DNA of 64,000 bases from Prevotella sp. 10(H). Its GTDB lineage: Bacteria; Bacteroidota; Bacteroidia; Bacteroidales; Dysgonomonadaceae. Shown here piece after piece: positions 9,127 through 17,367 of the stretch; the first letter of the stretch is position 1; each line of letters begins with the position of its first letter. Below the pieces are notes generated by a model. It had not been told where the DNA came from and ran no database searches. It was given only the letters and a program-made list of their open reading frames with translations. The stretch spans positions 186,001-250,000 of the forward strand of contig NZ_JOMI01000007.1 of assembly GCF_000711235.1 (NCBI RefSeq), given 5' to 3'. Position numbers and translations under genes: made by a program.

Positions 9127-9804
9127 TTACAACTTATAACCTATAGTAAAGTAAACGCTGTTGTTTCTTATTTTCAGGTTATCTCTTAGCTCTTCTCTTT
9201 TCCAAGCCTTTGTTAGTCCTGTGTCAGAGCCAACCACAAAGACAAACTTTGGTAACTCCACCTGTAATTCTATCCCCAAACCGACATCCGGCCGGTTCCA
9301 TAATCCTTTATCTCCGAATGTATCTATTTTGGTTTCCTTCGCATCGGTAAAAGATGTGTAGGTTGTTTTTCCTGCTACACCATAAGCCACGTAAGGCCCC
9401 ATGGCAAACCCGAAGTGAGTATCGCCGGGGAAATGGAATTTATAAGTGAAATAGACAGGCAATTGGACATACATAGCCTGCATCTTCGCTTCTACATTGT
9501 CCGTTGCCAAAGAGAGCTTTTTTACTTTAGCACCTTTTGTTGTAAAGGTAAGCCCTGTTTGCAGATAGACGTCGCTGTTGCCCAGCATGATATCGGTGAT
9601 TACTCCGCCGTTGTATCCGATTATTACCTTTCCGCTCTTAAAGCCATGATCATTTTTCCACGCAGATACATTTGTCAGGTTCATCCCCCCTCTTATCTGA
9701 AAATGTGTGGTCTTCTTTTTCTCTACAAAAAACTGTGATCGGGCATTGTTGCTTGCCAGTAATAATACAAGTAATATAGGGAGTACTTTCAGTATTGTTT
9801 TCAT
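9127..9804 (-). CDS. Outer-membrane beta-barrel protein (PorT/OMP_b-brl_2-like)
   Basis: A 225-residue protein with a signal peptide (residues 1-23, MKTILKVLPILLVLLLASNNARS). It continues with alternating amphipathic strands such as IRGGMNLTNV, VYLQTGLTFTTKGAK, YVQLPVYFTYKF and GFAMGPYVAYGV and ends in NSVYFTIGYKL, a C-terminal aromatic beta-signal. This fits the small 8-strand outer-membrane barrels of Bacteroidota. Its ATG is 38 nt after the dnaG stop on the same strand, so it may be read from the dnaG transcript. No specific function can be given. Confidence 0.8.
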   Translation of the reverse strand: MKTILKVLPILLVLLLASNNARSQFFVEKKKTTHFQIRGGMNLTNVSAWKNDHGFKSGKVIIGYNGGVITDIMLGNSDVYLQTGLTFTTKGAKVKKLSLATDNVEAKMQAMYVQLPVYFTYKFHFPGDTHFGFAMGPYVAYGVAGKTTYTSFTDAKETKIDTFGDKGLWNRPDVGLGIELQVELPKFVFVVGSDTGLTKAWKREELRDNLKIRNNSVYFTIGYKL

Positions 9805-9842
9805 AGAGTATGTTATTTATATTTTGTAGTCTTGTTAACAGG

Positions 9843-11837
9843 TTACCACCTTAATATGATGCGTTCGCCTAAGGCCTTAGCCAATGCTTTTTTTATTTCT
9901 TCAAGTTCCTTTACCCGTTGCATCAGGGCTATGGCGGCATCCCAGTTTCCTTCTTTTTGCCTGAGAGCCATTTCATCTTTTATTTCCCTTATTTGTACTG
10001 AAATGTAAGCATCTTTCAGTTCAGTAAGTACGCGCGGAACGTTTTTGGTCAGGTGTTTTTCTTCTGCCAGCGGAGTATCTTCTTTTTTTGCATTTTCTCC
10101 GAACTGTTTGATATGTACTTTGCTGAGTTCGTACCTGTCGCTTTGCAATTCGGCTGCCAGTTTACTTACATCAGGATCGGGGTGAGCAAGAAAATATCGC
10201 TTGGGGTTAAATGATTCATCACTGCAGTTTTGCACTGCATCATTGAGAATCTTGGTGTAGAGCGGATTGGTGAACCATAAGCCGTCGCGTTCGAGGTCGA
10301 ATTTTATATAATCGATGACCGACATCGGTATTACACCGCTTTCTTCGTCGCTTTCTTCGATCAGTAATTCTTTGCCATAACGGATAATATAATACAGGAT
10401 TGCCAGTTCGAACTTATCTATCGGCGTTTTCTTTAATAATACTCTTCCGCTTCGGACAACCGGTTGCGAAAGATCGTTTTTTACAGCCAGCATTTCGGCT
10501 TCCATTTTCTGTGGTGCTGTTCTTTCCAGATAGGCAAGCCTTTTCTTTGTCACTTCCTGCACGAGGATGCGTTCGTCTACATCGAGCAGTATACTGCAAT
10601 CCTTGATATATACCGTACGGATAATATTATCGGGAATAATGGAGATACTGCCGACGATGTCGGAGATCAAAGCAGCCCTTTTTATTGGGTCATTCCCTGC
10701 TTCATCGAGTAACAGTTTGGTTTTGAAACGGATAAAGTCGACTTCGTTATCCTTTATATATCTAGTAAGTGATTCGGCATTTTGTTTCTTGGCAAACGAG
10801 TCGGGATCTTCTCCGTCCGGCAGTAGTATCACCTTGATATTCATGCCGTCTTCCAGCAACAGGTCGATTCCTCTTAGGGCAGCCTTTATTCCTGCTGCGT
10901 CGCCGTCATAAATTACTGTTACATTATCTGTAAAGCGGTGAATCAGGCGTATTTGTCCGTGTGTGAGCGCGGTTCCGGATGATGCCACAACATTTTCAAT
11001 CCCTGACTGATGAAAAGATATCACATCGGTATATCCTTCTACCAGATAGCAGCAATCGGCCTTGGTAATAGCCTGCTTGGCAAAGTAGATGCCGTAGAGT
11101 TCGTTTCCTTTGTGATATATTTCACTTTCGGGCGAATTCACATATTTTCCTGTGTTCTCTGCTTTTCTGAGGATTCGTCCGCCGAATGCAATTACTTTAC
11201 CCGACAGCGTATGTACAGGAAACATTACACGTCCGCGGAAACGGTCGATTAATTGGTTATTATGCTCACTTTTTATAGCTAATCCCGTTTTTACGAGGTA
11301 ATCCTCCTTATATCCATTTCGCAGCGCTTCCTGTGCAAAAGCATCCCTCTGTTCGAGGCTGTAGCCCAACTGGAATTTTTCTATAATATCTTCCCTAAAC
11401 CCGCGTTCTTTGAAGTAACTTAATCCTACCGACTTACCCTCGATATGTTCGAGCAGGGTTCTGACGAAATAATCACGGGCATAGTCATTGAGGATGAAAA
11501 GACTTTCGCGTTCGTTGTAAGCCTGTTTCTGTTCATCGGTGAATTCCCGTTCTTGTACCTCAATGTTGTACTTTTTAGCCAGATATTTCAGCGCTTCGTA
11601 ATACGACAACTGCTCATGCTTCATAATGAAGTGAACAGCAGTTCCCCCTTCACCACAAGCAAAGCATTTGCAGATATTTTTAGCGGGAGAAACATAGAAT
11701 GACGGAGTTTTATCCGTATGGAAAGGGCAGAGGCCCACATAATTTATTCCCCTGCGTTTGAGGGTGACATATTGCGACACTACATCCACAATCTGGGCAG
11801 CGTCCATTATACGGTCTATGGTACCTTGATCTATCAT
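9843..11837 (-). CDS. dnaG: DNA primase DnaG
   Basis: A 664-residue primase that makes RNA primers for replication with the DnaB helicase. The N-terminal CHC2 zinc ribbon is intact (C37, H40, C58, C61 in LCPFH...CKCFACGEGG). The catalytic core carries the TOPRIM segment YLVEGYTDVISFHQSGIENV with the DGDAAG acidic motif, and the C-terminal region is the helicase-interaction domain. Length is normal. The minus-strand TACTTTCG at 11851-11858, one base off TAnnTTTG, is a possible -7 site just upstream. An outer-membrane barrel gene follows after 38 nt. Confidence 0.97.
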   Translation of the reverse strand: MIDQGTIDRIMDAAQIVDVVSQYVTLKRRGINYVGLCPFHTDKTPSFYVSPAKNICKCFACGEGGTAVHFIMKHEQLSYYEALKYLAKKYNIEVQEREFTDEQKQAYNERESLFILNDYARDYFVRTLLEHIEGKSVGLSYFKERGFREDIIEKFQLGYSLEQRDAFAQEALRNGYKEDYLVKTGLAIKSEHNNQLIDRFRGRVMFPVHTLSGKVIAFGGRILRKAENTGKYVNSPESEIYHKGNELYGIYFAKQAITKADCCYLVEGYTDVISFHQSGIENVVASSGTALTHGQIRLIHRFTDNVTVIYDGDAAGIKAALRGIDLLLEDGMNIKVILLPDGEDPDSFAKKQNAESLTRYIKDNEVDFIRFKTKLLLDEAGNDPIKRAALISDIVGSISIIPDNIIRTVYIKDCSILLDVDERILVQEVTKKRLAYLERTAPQKMEAEMLAVKNDLSQPVVRSGRVLLKKTPIDKFELAILYYIIRYGKELLIEESDEESGVIPMSVIDYIKFDLERDGLWFTNPLYTKILNDAVQNCSDESFNPKRYFLAHPDPDVSKLAAELQSDRYELSKVHIKQFGENAKKEDTPLAEEKHLTKNVPRVLTELKDAYISVQIREIKDEMALRQKEGNWDAAIALMQRVKELEEIKKALAKALGERIILRW

Positions 11838-12334
11838 AATTTTGATGATACGAAAGTAGTAAAAATATCCCGATGAAAGTATTTAAATTATGTGAATCGA
11901 ATTTATGATTTATGCGAATCAAAGCTTAGAATTACTATAAAGCTTTATCTATATAGTATTATAGCTGTTGGCCGTTTGCCGATAGCTTTTAGTTCTTTGA
12001 AACAAATAATAGTTACAAGTTACTTCGCCCTGCGGGCAGTTACAAGCTGCAGAATTATTACTCGAAATATGTTACTTTTGTTACCTTTTGCGACTTGGCG
12101 TCTTTGTGAGAAGTATTGTCAACTGTAATATCCGTTACTTTCGTTACTTTTTAACTATAAATTGTAAATACATGTTAATTTATGCCGATTACGGAAAGGT
12201 AAAGGTGAAAGAAAGCTGAGGGATTTTATCTTGATTCTTATACTTTATAGCATAGATTATAGACAGATTAGTCTTCATTATCCAAAATATCTAAAAAAGG
12301 ATATATCAATCTGCTGTAATATACGCTTTATTTT
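11838..12334. other. Long non-coding region between divergent dnaG and dsbD-like genes
   Basis: No credible gene is seen. The region holds copy A of a dispersed repeat (11943-12089) and two promoter-like GTTACTTT[TC]GTTAC motifs (12071 and 12134). Confidence 0.6.
11943..12089. repeat. Dispersed intergenic repeat, copy A
   Basis: The first 60 nt (11943-12002) match 29563-29622 at 55 of 60 positions. The segment 12005-12060 matches 29645-29700 at 50 of 56, and the following GTTACTTTTGTTACC is identical in both. Copy B carries an extra ~22 nt between the two blocks. A small hairpin GCCC-TGC-GGGC lies at 12027-12037. No ORF is conserved between copies. Confidence 0.75.
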
Positions 12335-12342
12335 TAACTTTG
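12335..12342 (+). promoter_or_regulatory. -7 element of the dsbD-like gene
   Basis: TAACTTTG matches TAnnTTTG and sits 46 nt before the chosen ATG at 12388. Confidence 0.5.
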
Positions 12343-12387
12343 TCATTCTTATAAATAATATAATAGTCATCTATATAGATGTTGTTT

Positions 12388-14448
12388 ATGAAAAAAACGT
12401 TTTTATTCCTGATTTTATCAGTTTTTACTTTTGCAAATATATATGCACAAAGCCCTGCGACGTGGACAGTTAAACTTCTCGATAAAGGAAACGGCGAGGT
12501 AGAACTGACTGCAAATTTCAGAATCGACCCTACATGGCATGTATATGATATACATATTCCCGAGGGCGGACCAATGCCCACCAGCCTGTCTATAGATAAC
12601 CTGAAAGGGGCGACAAAGGTAGGTGATTTTCAGGCGATAAATTCAAAGCTGAAAAAGGTTTATGACGATATTTTCGAAATGGAAGTCGGCTATTACGAAG
12701 GACAGGCGACTTTTGTACAACGGCTTAAAATCACAGATAAGGCCGCTTTTGTGCTTGAAGGAGATTTACGCTCACAAGTTTGCAGTGAAGTTGACGGGCA
12801 ATGCATTCCGATAAAAATAGATTTAGACTTTAAATCAAAAGACCTTCCGTCTACAGTAGTTGTCGCTGCAAATAATACAGCTAAGGAAGCTGTTGTGGCA
12901 AAGGAAGAACCGGCTACTAAAGATGTTGTAGAAACTCCTGTCGATACGGCATCTGTAACTACTCCCGTACAGGTCGATACGCCAGCCGCAAGCAGCGGCG
13001 ATTTGTGGAAGCCTGTGATAGAAGAGGTGAGGGCATATGGCGCAGCGGGGGATACATCCGACCAGTCATTGTTTTGGATTTTTCTCGGTGGATTCGGTGG
13101 TGGTTTTATAGCTTTACTCACTCCGTGTGTGTGGCCGATGATACCAATGACTGTTAGTTTCTTTCTGAAGCGCAATAAAAAGAATAAGGGAAAAGCAATT
13201 AAAGATGCGATGACATATGGCTTGGGTATTATACTTATATATGTAGCTTTAGGACTGCTTATTACAGGTATATTTGGAGCAAGCGCCCTGAATGATTTGG
13301 CTACAAGTGCAATCTTTAATGTGATATTCTTTGCTTTATTGGTGGTGTTTGCTATATCGTTCTTTGGAGCGTTTGAGCTTGTATTGCCTTCATCGTGGAC
13401 TAACAAAATGGATCAGAAGGCTGATTCAACGACAGGGATACTCAGTATATTCTTCATGGCATTTACACTTGCACTGGTATCATTTTCGTGTACAGGCCCT
13501 ATTATCGGAACATTGCTCGTACAGGCTGCCGGTTCTGGTTCTATTGTAGCTCCTGCTATAGGGATGTTTGGCTTTGCACTGGCATTAGCTATTCCGTTTT
13601 CATTATTCGCTATATTCCCGTCGTGGCTCGAAAGTATGCCTAAATCGGGCGGGTGGCTCAATTCCGTAAAAGTTGTATTAGGATTTCTTGAATTGGCTTT
13701 AGCCTTGAAATTCTTATCCGTTGCAGACCTCGCTTACGGTTGGGGCATTCTCGACCGCGAAGTATTCCTTGTGCTATGGATAGTAATATTTGTTTTACTT
13801 GGAGTATATCTGCTGGGTAAGCTAAAGCTGCCGCATGACAGTGACTTGAAGCATGTGTCCGTGCCCCGGCTTTTCATGGCAATTATATCGTTTGCCTTTG
13901 CTGTTTATATGATACCGGGACTATGGGGTGCGCCGTTAAAGGCTATCAGTGCGTTTTCACCGCCATTGTTTACGCAGGATTTCAGTCTGTATGAGGGAGA
14001 AGTACATGCTGCGTTCGATGATTACGAAGGAGGTATGGAATATGCCCGAAAGAACAATAAGCCTGTAATGATTGACTTTTCAGGATATGGTTGTGTCAAT
14101 TGTCGTAAGATGGAAGCATCGGTCTGGACGGATATTCGTGTTAAGCAATTGCTGGAAAAAGACTATGTGCTGATTACATTGATGGTAGATGATAAGAAGA
14201 AACTGCCGGAAGTAATTGAAGTGGAAGAAAATGGTAAGACAACAAAACTGAAAACAATAGGTGATAAATGGAGTTATCTCCAACGTCATAAATTTGGAAC
14301 AAATTCTCAGCCGTATTATGTATTGCTCGACCATGCAGGAAATCCGATAGGTCCGTCTTATGCATATGATGAAGATATACCTAAATATATTGACTTTTTG
14401 AATACAGGTTTGATCAACTTCAAAAAGAAAAGAGAAGAAGTAAAATAA
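12388..14448 (+). CDS. DsbD-family thiol:disulfide interchange protein
   Basis: This 686-residue protein moves reducing power from cytoplasmic thioredoxin across the inner membrane. In order: signal peptide (MKKTFLFLILSVFTFANIYA), an N-terminal DsbD-like domain with the Cys pair in VCSEVDGQCIP, and a Thr/Val/Pro-rich linker. Then come eight predicted membrane segments with the conserved cysteines in LLTPCVWPMIP and SFSCTGPIIG, and a C-terminal thioredoxin-like domain with the active site GCVNC. All three redox Cys pairs are present, so it should be functional. I chose the second ATG (12388) because the signal peptide begins there. A terminator separates it from mazG. Confidence 0.92.
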   Translation: MKKTFLFLILSVFTFANIYAQSPATWTVKLLDKGNGEVELTANFRIDPTWHVYDIHIPEGGPMPTSLSIDNLKGATKVGDFQAINSKLKKVYDDIFEMEVGYYEGQATFVQRLKITDKAAFVLEGDLRSQVCSEVDGQCIPIKIDLDFKSKDLPSTVVVAANNTAKEAVVAKEEPATKDVVETPVDTASVTTPVQVDTPAASSGDLWKPVIEEVRAYGAAGDTSDQSLFWIFLGGFGGGFIALLTPCVWPMIPMTVSFFLKRNKKNKGKAIKDAMTYGLGIILIYVALGLLITGIFGASALNDLATSAIFNVIFFALLVVFAISFFGAFELVLPSSWTNKMDQKADSTTGILSIFFMAFTLALVSFSCTGPIIGTLLVQAAGSGSIVAPAIGMFGFALALAIPFSLFAIFPSWLESMPKSGGWLNSVKVVLGFLELALALKFLSVADLAYGWGILDREVFLVLWIVIFVLLGVYLLGKLKLPHDSDLKHVSVPRLFMAIISFAFAVYMIPGLWGAPLKAISAFSPPLFTQDFSLYEGEVHAAFDDYEGGMEYARKNNKPVMIDFSGYGCVNCRKMEASVWTDIRVKQLLEKDYVLITLMVDDKKKLPEVIEVEENGKTTKLKTIGDKWSYLQRHKFGTNSQPYYVLLDHAGNPIGPSYAYDEDIPKYIDFLNTGLINFKKKREEVK

Positions 14449-14460
14449 ATACAATAGAGA

Positions 14461-14488
14461 AAAAGCAGGTTGGAAAGAATCTGCTTTT
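14461..14488 (+). terminator. Hairpin between dsbD-like gene and mazG
   Basis: AAAAGCAG (14461-14468) pairs exactly with CTGCTTTT (14481-14488) and is followed by CCTTT. It lies 12 nt after the dsbD stop and 26 nt before the mazG ATG, so it could end or attenuate transcription into mazG. Confidence 0.6.
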
Positions 14489-14514
14489 CCTTTAAAAATA
14501 TAACACTAAGAGAG

Positions 14515-15306
14515 ATGCATTCTAAAGAACAGAAGATGGAAGCTTTCGGCAGGCTTCTCGACATTATGGATGAGCTGCGTGTTAAATGTCCGTGGGATGC
14601 CAAGCAAACAAATGAAAGCCTGCGCACAAACACAATCGAGGAAGTTTACGAACTATGTGAAGCGATTATCAAAAAGGATGATAACGAAATCAAAAAGGAA
14701 ATAGGCGACGTCCTTCTCCATGTCTTTTTCTATTCGAAGATAGGGGAGGAGAAAGGCACATATGATATAGCCGATGTCTGCAATGTGCTATGCGATAAAC
14801 TCATTTTCCGTCATCCGCATGTATTTGGCGACGAAGCCGCTAATACTGCGGGAGAAGTAGAGAAATCCTGGGAGCAGCTAAAGCTGAAAGAGAAAGGCGG
14901 AAATAAAACTATACTCGAAGGAGTTCCGGCTTCACTTCCGTCTATAGCTAAGGCGCACCGTATACAGGATAAAGCACGTAATGCAGGCTTCGATTGGAAG
15001 CAGAAAGAAGATGTATGGGAAAAGGTTGCCGAAGAGTTAGCTGAGCTGAAAAATGAAATATCTAATATGGATGAGGATAAGATTGAAGCCGAATTCGGGG
15101 ATATGCTTTTCAGCCTGATTAATACTGCCCGCCTGTATAAAGTCAATCCGGATAATGCACTGGAACGTACCAACCAGAAGTTTATCCGTCGCTTTAATTT
15201 TATTGAGCAGCAAGCAAAGAAACTGGACAAGAGGTTGAAAGACATGACTCTTGCAGAGATGGATGCTTTGTGGGATGAGGCAAAGAAAATGGAGAAGAAA
15301 TCATAA
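14515..15306 (+). CDS. mazG: Nucleoside triphosphate pyrophosphohydrolase MazG
   Basis: A 263-residue MazG with two tandem MazG domains. The first has LLDIMDELRVKCPWDAKQTN followed by NTIEEVYELCEAI and the E-x-x-x-D metal motif KKEIGDVLLHVFF. The second has KVAEELAELKNEI and EAEFGDMLFSLINTAR. It hydrolyses NTPs to NMP and PPi, cleaning damaged nucleotides and possibly lowering ppGpp-related signals. The start at 14515 follows an AGAGAG purine tract; an upstream in-frame ATG at 14470 lies within the preceding terminator hairpin and is not used here. Confidence 0.94.
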   Translation: MHSKEQKMEAFGRLLDIMDELRVKCPWDAKQTNESLRTNTIEEVYELCEAIIKKDDNEIKKEIGDVLLHVFFYSKIGEEKGTYDIADVCNVLCDKLIFRHPHVFGDEAANTAGEVEKSWEQLKLKEKGGNKTILEGVPASLPSIAKAHRIQDKARNAGFDWKQKEDVWEKVAEELAELKNEISNMDEDKIEAEFGDMLFSLINTARLYKVNPDNALERTNQKFIRRFNFIEQQAKKLDKRLKDMTLAEMDALWDEAKKMEKKS

Positions 15307-15317
15307 GCTACAAATAA

Positions 15318-15350
15318 AAAAGGAGCGGATTTTAGTAATCAGCCCCTTTT
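15318..15350. terminator. Bidirectional terminator between mazG and glycosyltransferase
   Basis: AAAAGG...GC pairs with GC...CCTTTT (15318-15326 with 15342-15350, one mismatch). A on one side and T on the other suit both converging genes. Confidence 0.65.
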
Positions 15351-15355
15351 CTGTT

Positions 15356-16453
15356 CTATCTTGTCCAGAAATCCAGATATTTCTTTGCTACAGCAACATA
15401 ATCATGATTCTTTTCCACAAATTCGCGGCTCTTTCGTGATATCTCAGGGATATCCTTTTTGTTGAGCACCAGCCATTCCAGTTTATCGAATACATCGTCT
15501 TCATGCGGATGCACATTTACAATCGGTTGATTGGATGTATCGCCATACAAGTCGTATATATACGGTTCACCTCCGCCGACAACTACTTTGCCCTGTGCCA
15601 TAGCCAGAAGCGCATTCATTGCCGGAGTATGAGAATAAAGTTGGTCGAGTACGACATGTGCCTGTGACATCAGTTGCTGATATACATCGTAGCTGACAGA
15701 CTCTACACGGGTAACAATCACCTTGTCCGGATATTTGTCTTTCACACGGGCAAGCGCTTTCTCCATTACATCCGTGCCTTTGAATTTCTCCCTAACTTTA
15801 TTGATGCCGATAAAGAAGTTTACCTTTTCAGGTTCTTTGGGAATGGGTTGGAACTCAATTTCTGCCGTATTCATCGGCAAAGGGATATAGCGAAGCTTAT
15901 CATGGAAAAACGGATCGTATGATTTGTAATATTCGTACAGGCAGGCTACAATACCGTCGACCGATTGAGCCAGACTCCGGTTAAATGCTTCGAGCGGGGT
16001 GCCTATCCATTTATCGATAAAGCGCTGGTTGAAATCTACATTGATGGGTTTGCCGTCGACAAAAAATTCCGAGTAGTCGAATATCTTATTCCCGAGGCAG
16101 GCTTCAACCCAATAGGAGTCGTCGCCAAAAGCCCCCATGAACACTTTACCGTTATTCCTTCTTAACTTTTTATAGAGGTGATTATTTACCCTGACGTTCT
16201 GTGTGGTAAAGCAAGGATTGATAAGCTGTACAACATCATATCCTTTGAATTTCTTAAACTTGCCAAGAACCGACATCATACTGGAAAGGGTATCTATAAT
16301 CCCCGAACTTTTACGGCTCAGATCCACATCGCGTGGATAATTCTTAAATCCGTCGCCGTCCGATGCCGTCAATACTTCGTGCCCTAACGAGCGCAGGCCT
16401 TCCGCCAGTGTGAGGTGCGCACGGCTATATTCGCCTATCAATAGAATCTTCAT
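15356..16453 (-). CDS. Glycosyltransferase, GT-B fold (family 4-like)
   Basis: A 365-residue protein. The N-terminus MKILLIGEYSRAHLTLAEGLRSLGHEV is a Rossmann strand-loop-helix typical of GT-B enzymes. The C-terminal half has INKVREKFKGTDVMEKALARV and a region with SHTPAMNALLAMAQGKVVVGGGEP, comparable to the nucleotide-sugar site of GT4 enzymes, where an E-x7-E pattern is usual; here the first Glu is not evident. It probably adds a sugar to a surface polysaccharide, but no polysaccharide cluster surrounds it, so donor and acceptor are unknown. A TATCTTTG promoter element lies upstream. Confidence 0.75.
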   Translation of the reverse strand: MKILLIGEYSRAHLTLAEGLRSLGHEVLTASDGDGFKNYPRDVDLSRKSSGIIDTLSSMMSVLGKFKKFKGYDVVQLINPCFTTQNVRVNNHLYKKLRRNNGKVFMGAFGDDSYWVEACLGNKIFDYSEFFVDGKPINVDFNQRFIDKWIGTPLEAFNRSLAQSVDGIVACLYEYYKSYDPFFHDKLRYIPLPMNTAEIEFQPIPKEPEKVNFFIGINKVREKFKGTDVMEKALARVKDKYPDKVIVTRVESVSYDVYQQLMSQAHVVLDQLYSHTPAMNALLAMAQGKVVVGGGEPYIYDLYGDTSNQPIVNVHPHEDDVFDKLEWLVLNKKDIPEISRKSREFVEKNHDYVAVAKKYLDFWTR

Positions 16454-16476
16454 ACAGTTTGTATTATTTAAAGATG

Positions 16477-16484
16477 CAAAGATA
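16477..16484 (-). promoter_or_regulatory. -7 element of the glycosyltransferase gene
   Basis: The minus strand reads TATCTTTG, 24 nt before the ATG at 16453. Upstream of it lie iterated GAGTTAT words (16485-16530). Confidence 0.5.
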
Positions 16485-16543
16485 GGAGTTTTTTAGTTAG
16501 GAGTTATGAGTTATAAATTATGAGTTTTAGGAACGGTTGACAA

Positions 16544-17131
16544 TTAAGCTATTAAGTCCTTCTTCTTTATAACAAATGTATATTTATCATCGATGTATAA
16601 TATCGGGAATATATCTTCTTCGCGCCACGATGCGTTGCGTTTTGTTATTTCCTTTGTTGGATATGCCCGTATATAGATTTCCTTCTCGCCTAAAGGCATG
16701 GATTTTTTAGTGAAGGGTTGACCGGATGCAATTATTTCATCAAATGACAAATCTTTGGTTTCATTGTTGATGTAATGCTTATTGTGCCTGTGGGTATCTT
16801 TCACAAAAGCAGCATATGTATAACCGTCTTTTTCACCTATCGGCTTTGCAAGGCAAACGATGAATGAGCCGGGAGTCGTCATCATTCCTTTTTGCAGATA
16901 CTTTTTTGTAGCTTTCAATAAAATAGTGCCTACAACGAACAGTATCAGATATGGCAATATATACCACGATACGAGTTTGTCAAGATGAAAGATATATATA
17001 ATACCTATCAGTCCGCCGAAAAGCAGAAGTATGGGAGGCGCCAGCAGGATGTTTTTCCACCAAAGAGTACTGTTTATATAGCTTTTTTTGAAAGAGTTAT
17101 CCTTTTCAAGTTTTGTATAATCGGTTTTCAT
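16544..17131 (-). CDS. Hypothetical protein with two membrane segments
   Basis: I do not recognise the family. The 195-residue product has a charged N-terminus, two membrane segments (about 27-49 and 54-73) and a ~120-residue C-terminal domain, predicted cytoplasmic, with mixed strands ending YIDDKYTFVIKKKDLIA. The real-gene case rests on length, hydrophobic pattern and a minus-strand TAATTTTG promoter element at 17162-17169. It is followed by a glycosyltransferase gene on the same strand after 90 nt, but that gene has its own promoter element, so they need not be cotranscribed. Confidence 0.7.
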   Translation of the reverse strand: MKTDYTKLEKDNSFKKSYINSTLWWKNILLAPPILLLFGGLIGIIYIFHLDKLVSWYILPYLILFVVGTILLKATKKYLQKGMMTTPGSFIVCLAKPIGEKDGYTYAAFVKDTHRHNKHYINNETKDLSFDEIIASGQPFTKKSMPLGEKEIYIRAYPTKEITKRNASWREEDIFPILYIDDKYTFVIKKKDLIA

Positions 17132-17161
17132 ATCGCAAATATTATCTGTTTATATATAGTG

Positions 17162-17169
17162 CAAAATTA
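17162..17169 (-). promoter_or_regulatory. -7 element of the two-TM hypothetical gene
   Basis: The minus strand reads TAATTTTG, about 31 nt before the ATG at 17131. Confidence 0.4.
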
Positions 17170-17367
17170 AGATAATAATCGACGCATGAAGAGATTGAAA
17201 AACTTCTTTTTGTTTGCCTGTTATATTAAATTAGCTTTCTTTCACAACTCTTTGGTGCTATTTGAAGTTTTAAAGAAAACATATGCCAAAAAATAGCATC
17301 ATAGTGCCGGAAAAGAATTAATTTTACACCCGGTTATCAAAAATGTATTATCCCCTTTAAATTTATT

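Noticed and set aside
11892-12128. A 78-codon open frame in the dnaG/dsbD gap
   Set aside because: It lies in the dispersed repeat, and the homologous copy at 29563-29730 has indels that break the frame, so it is not coding.
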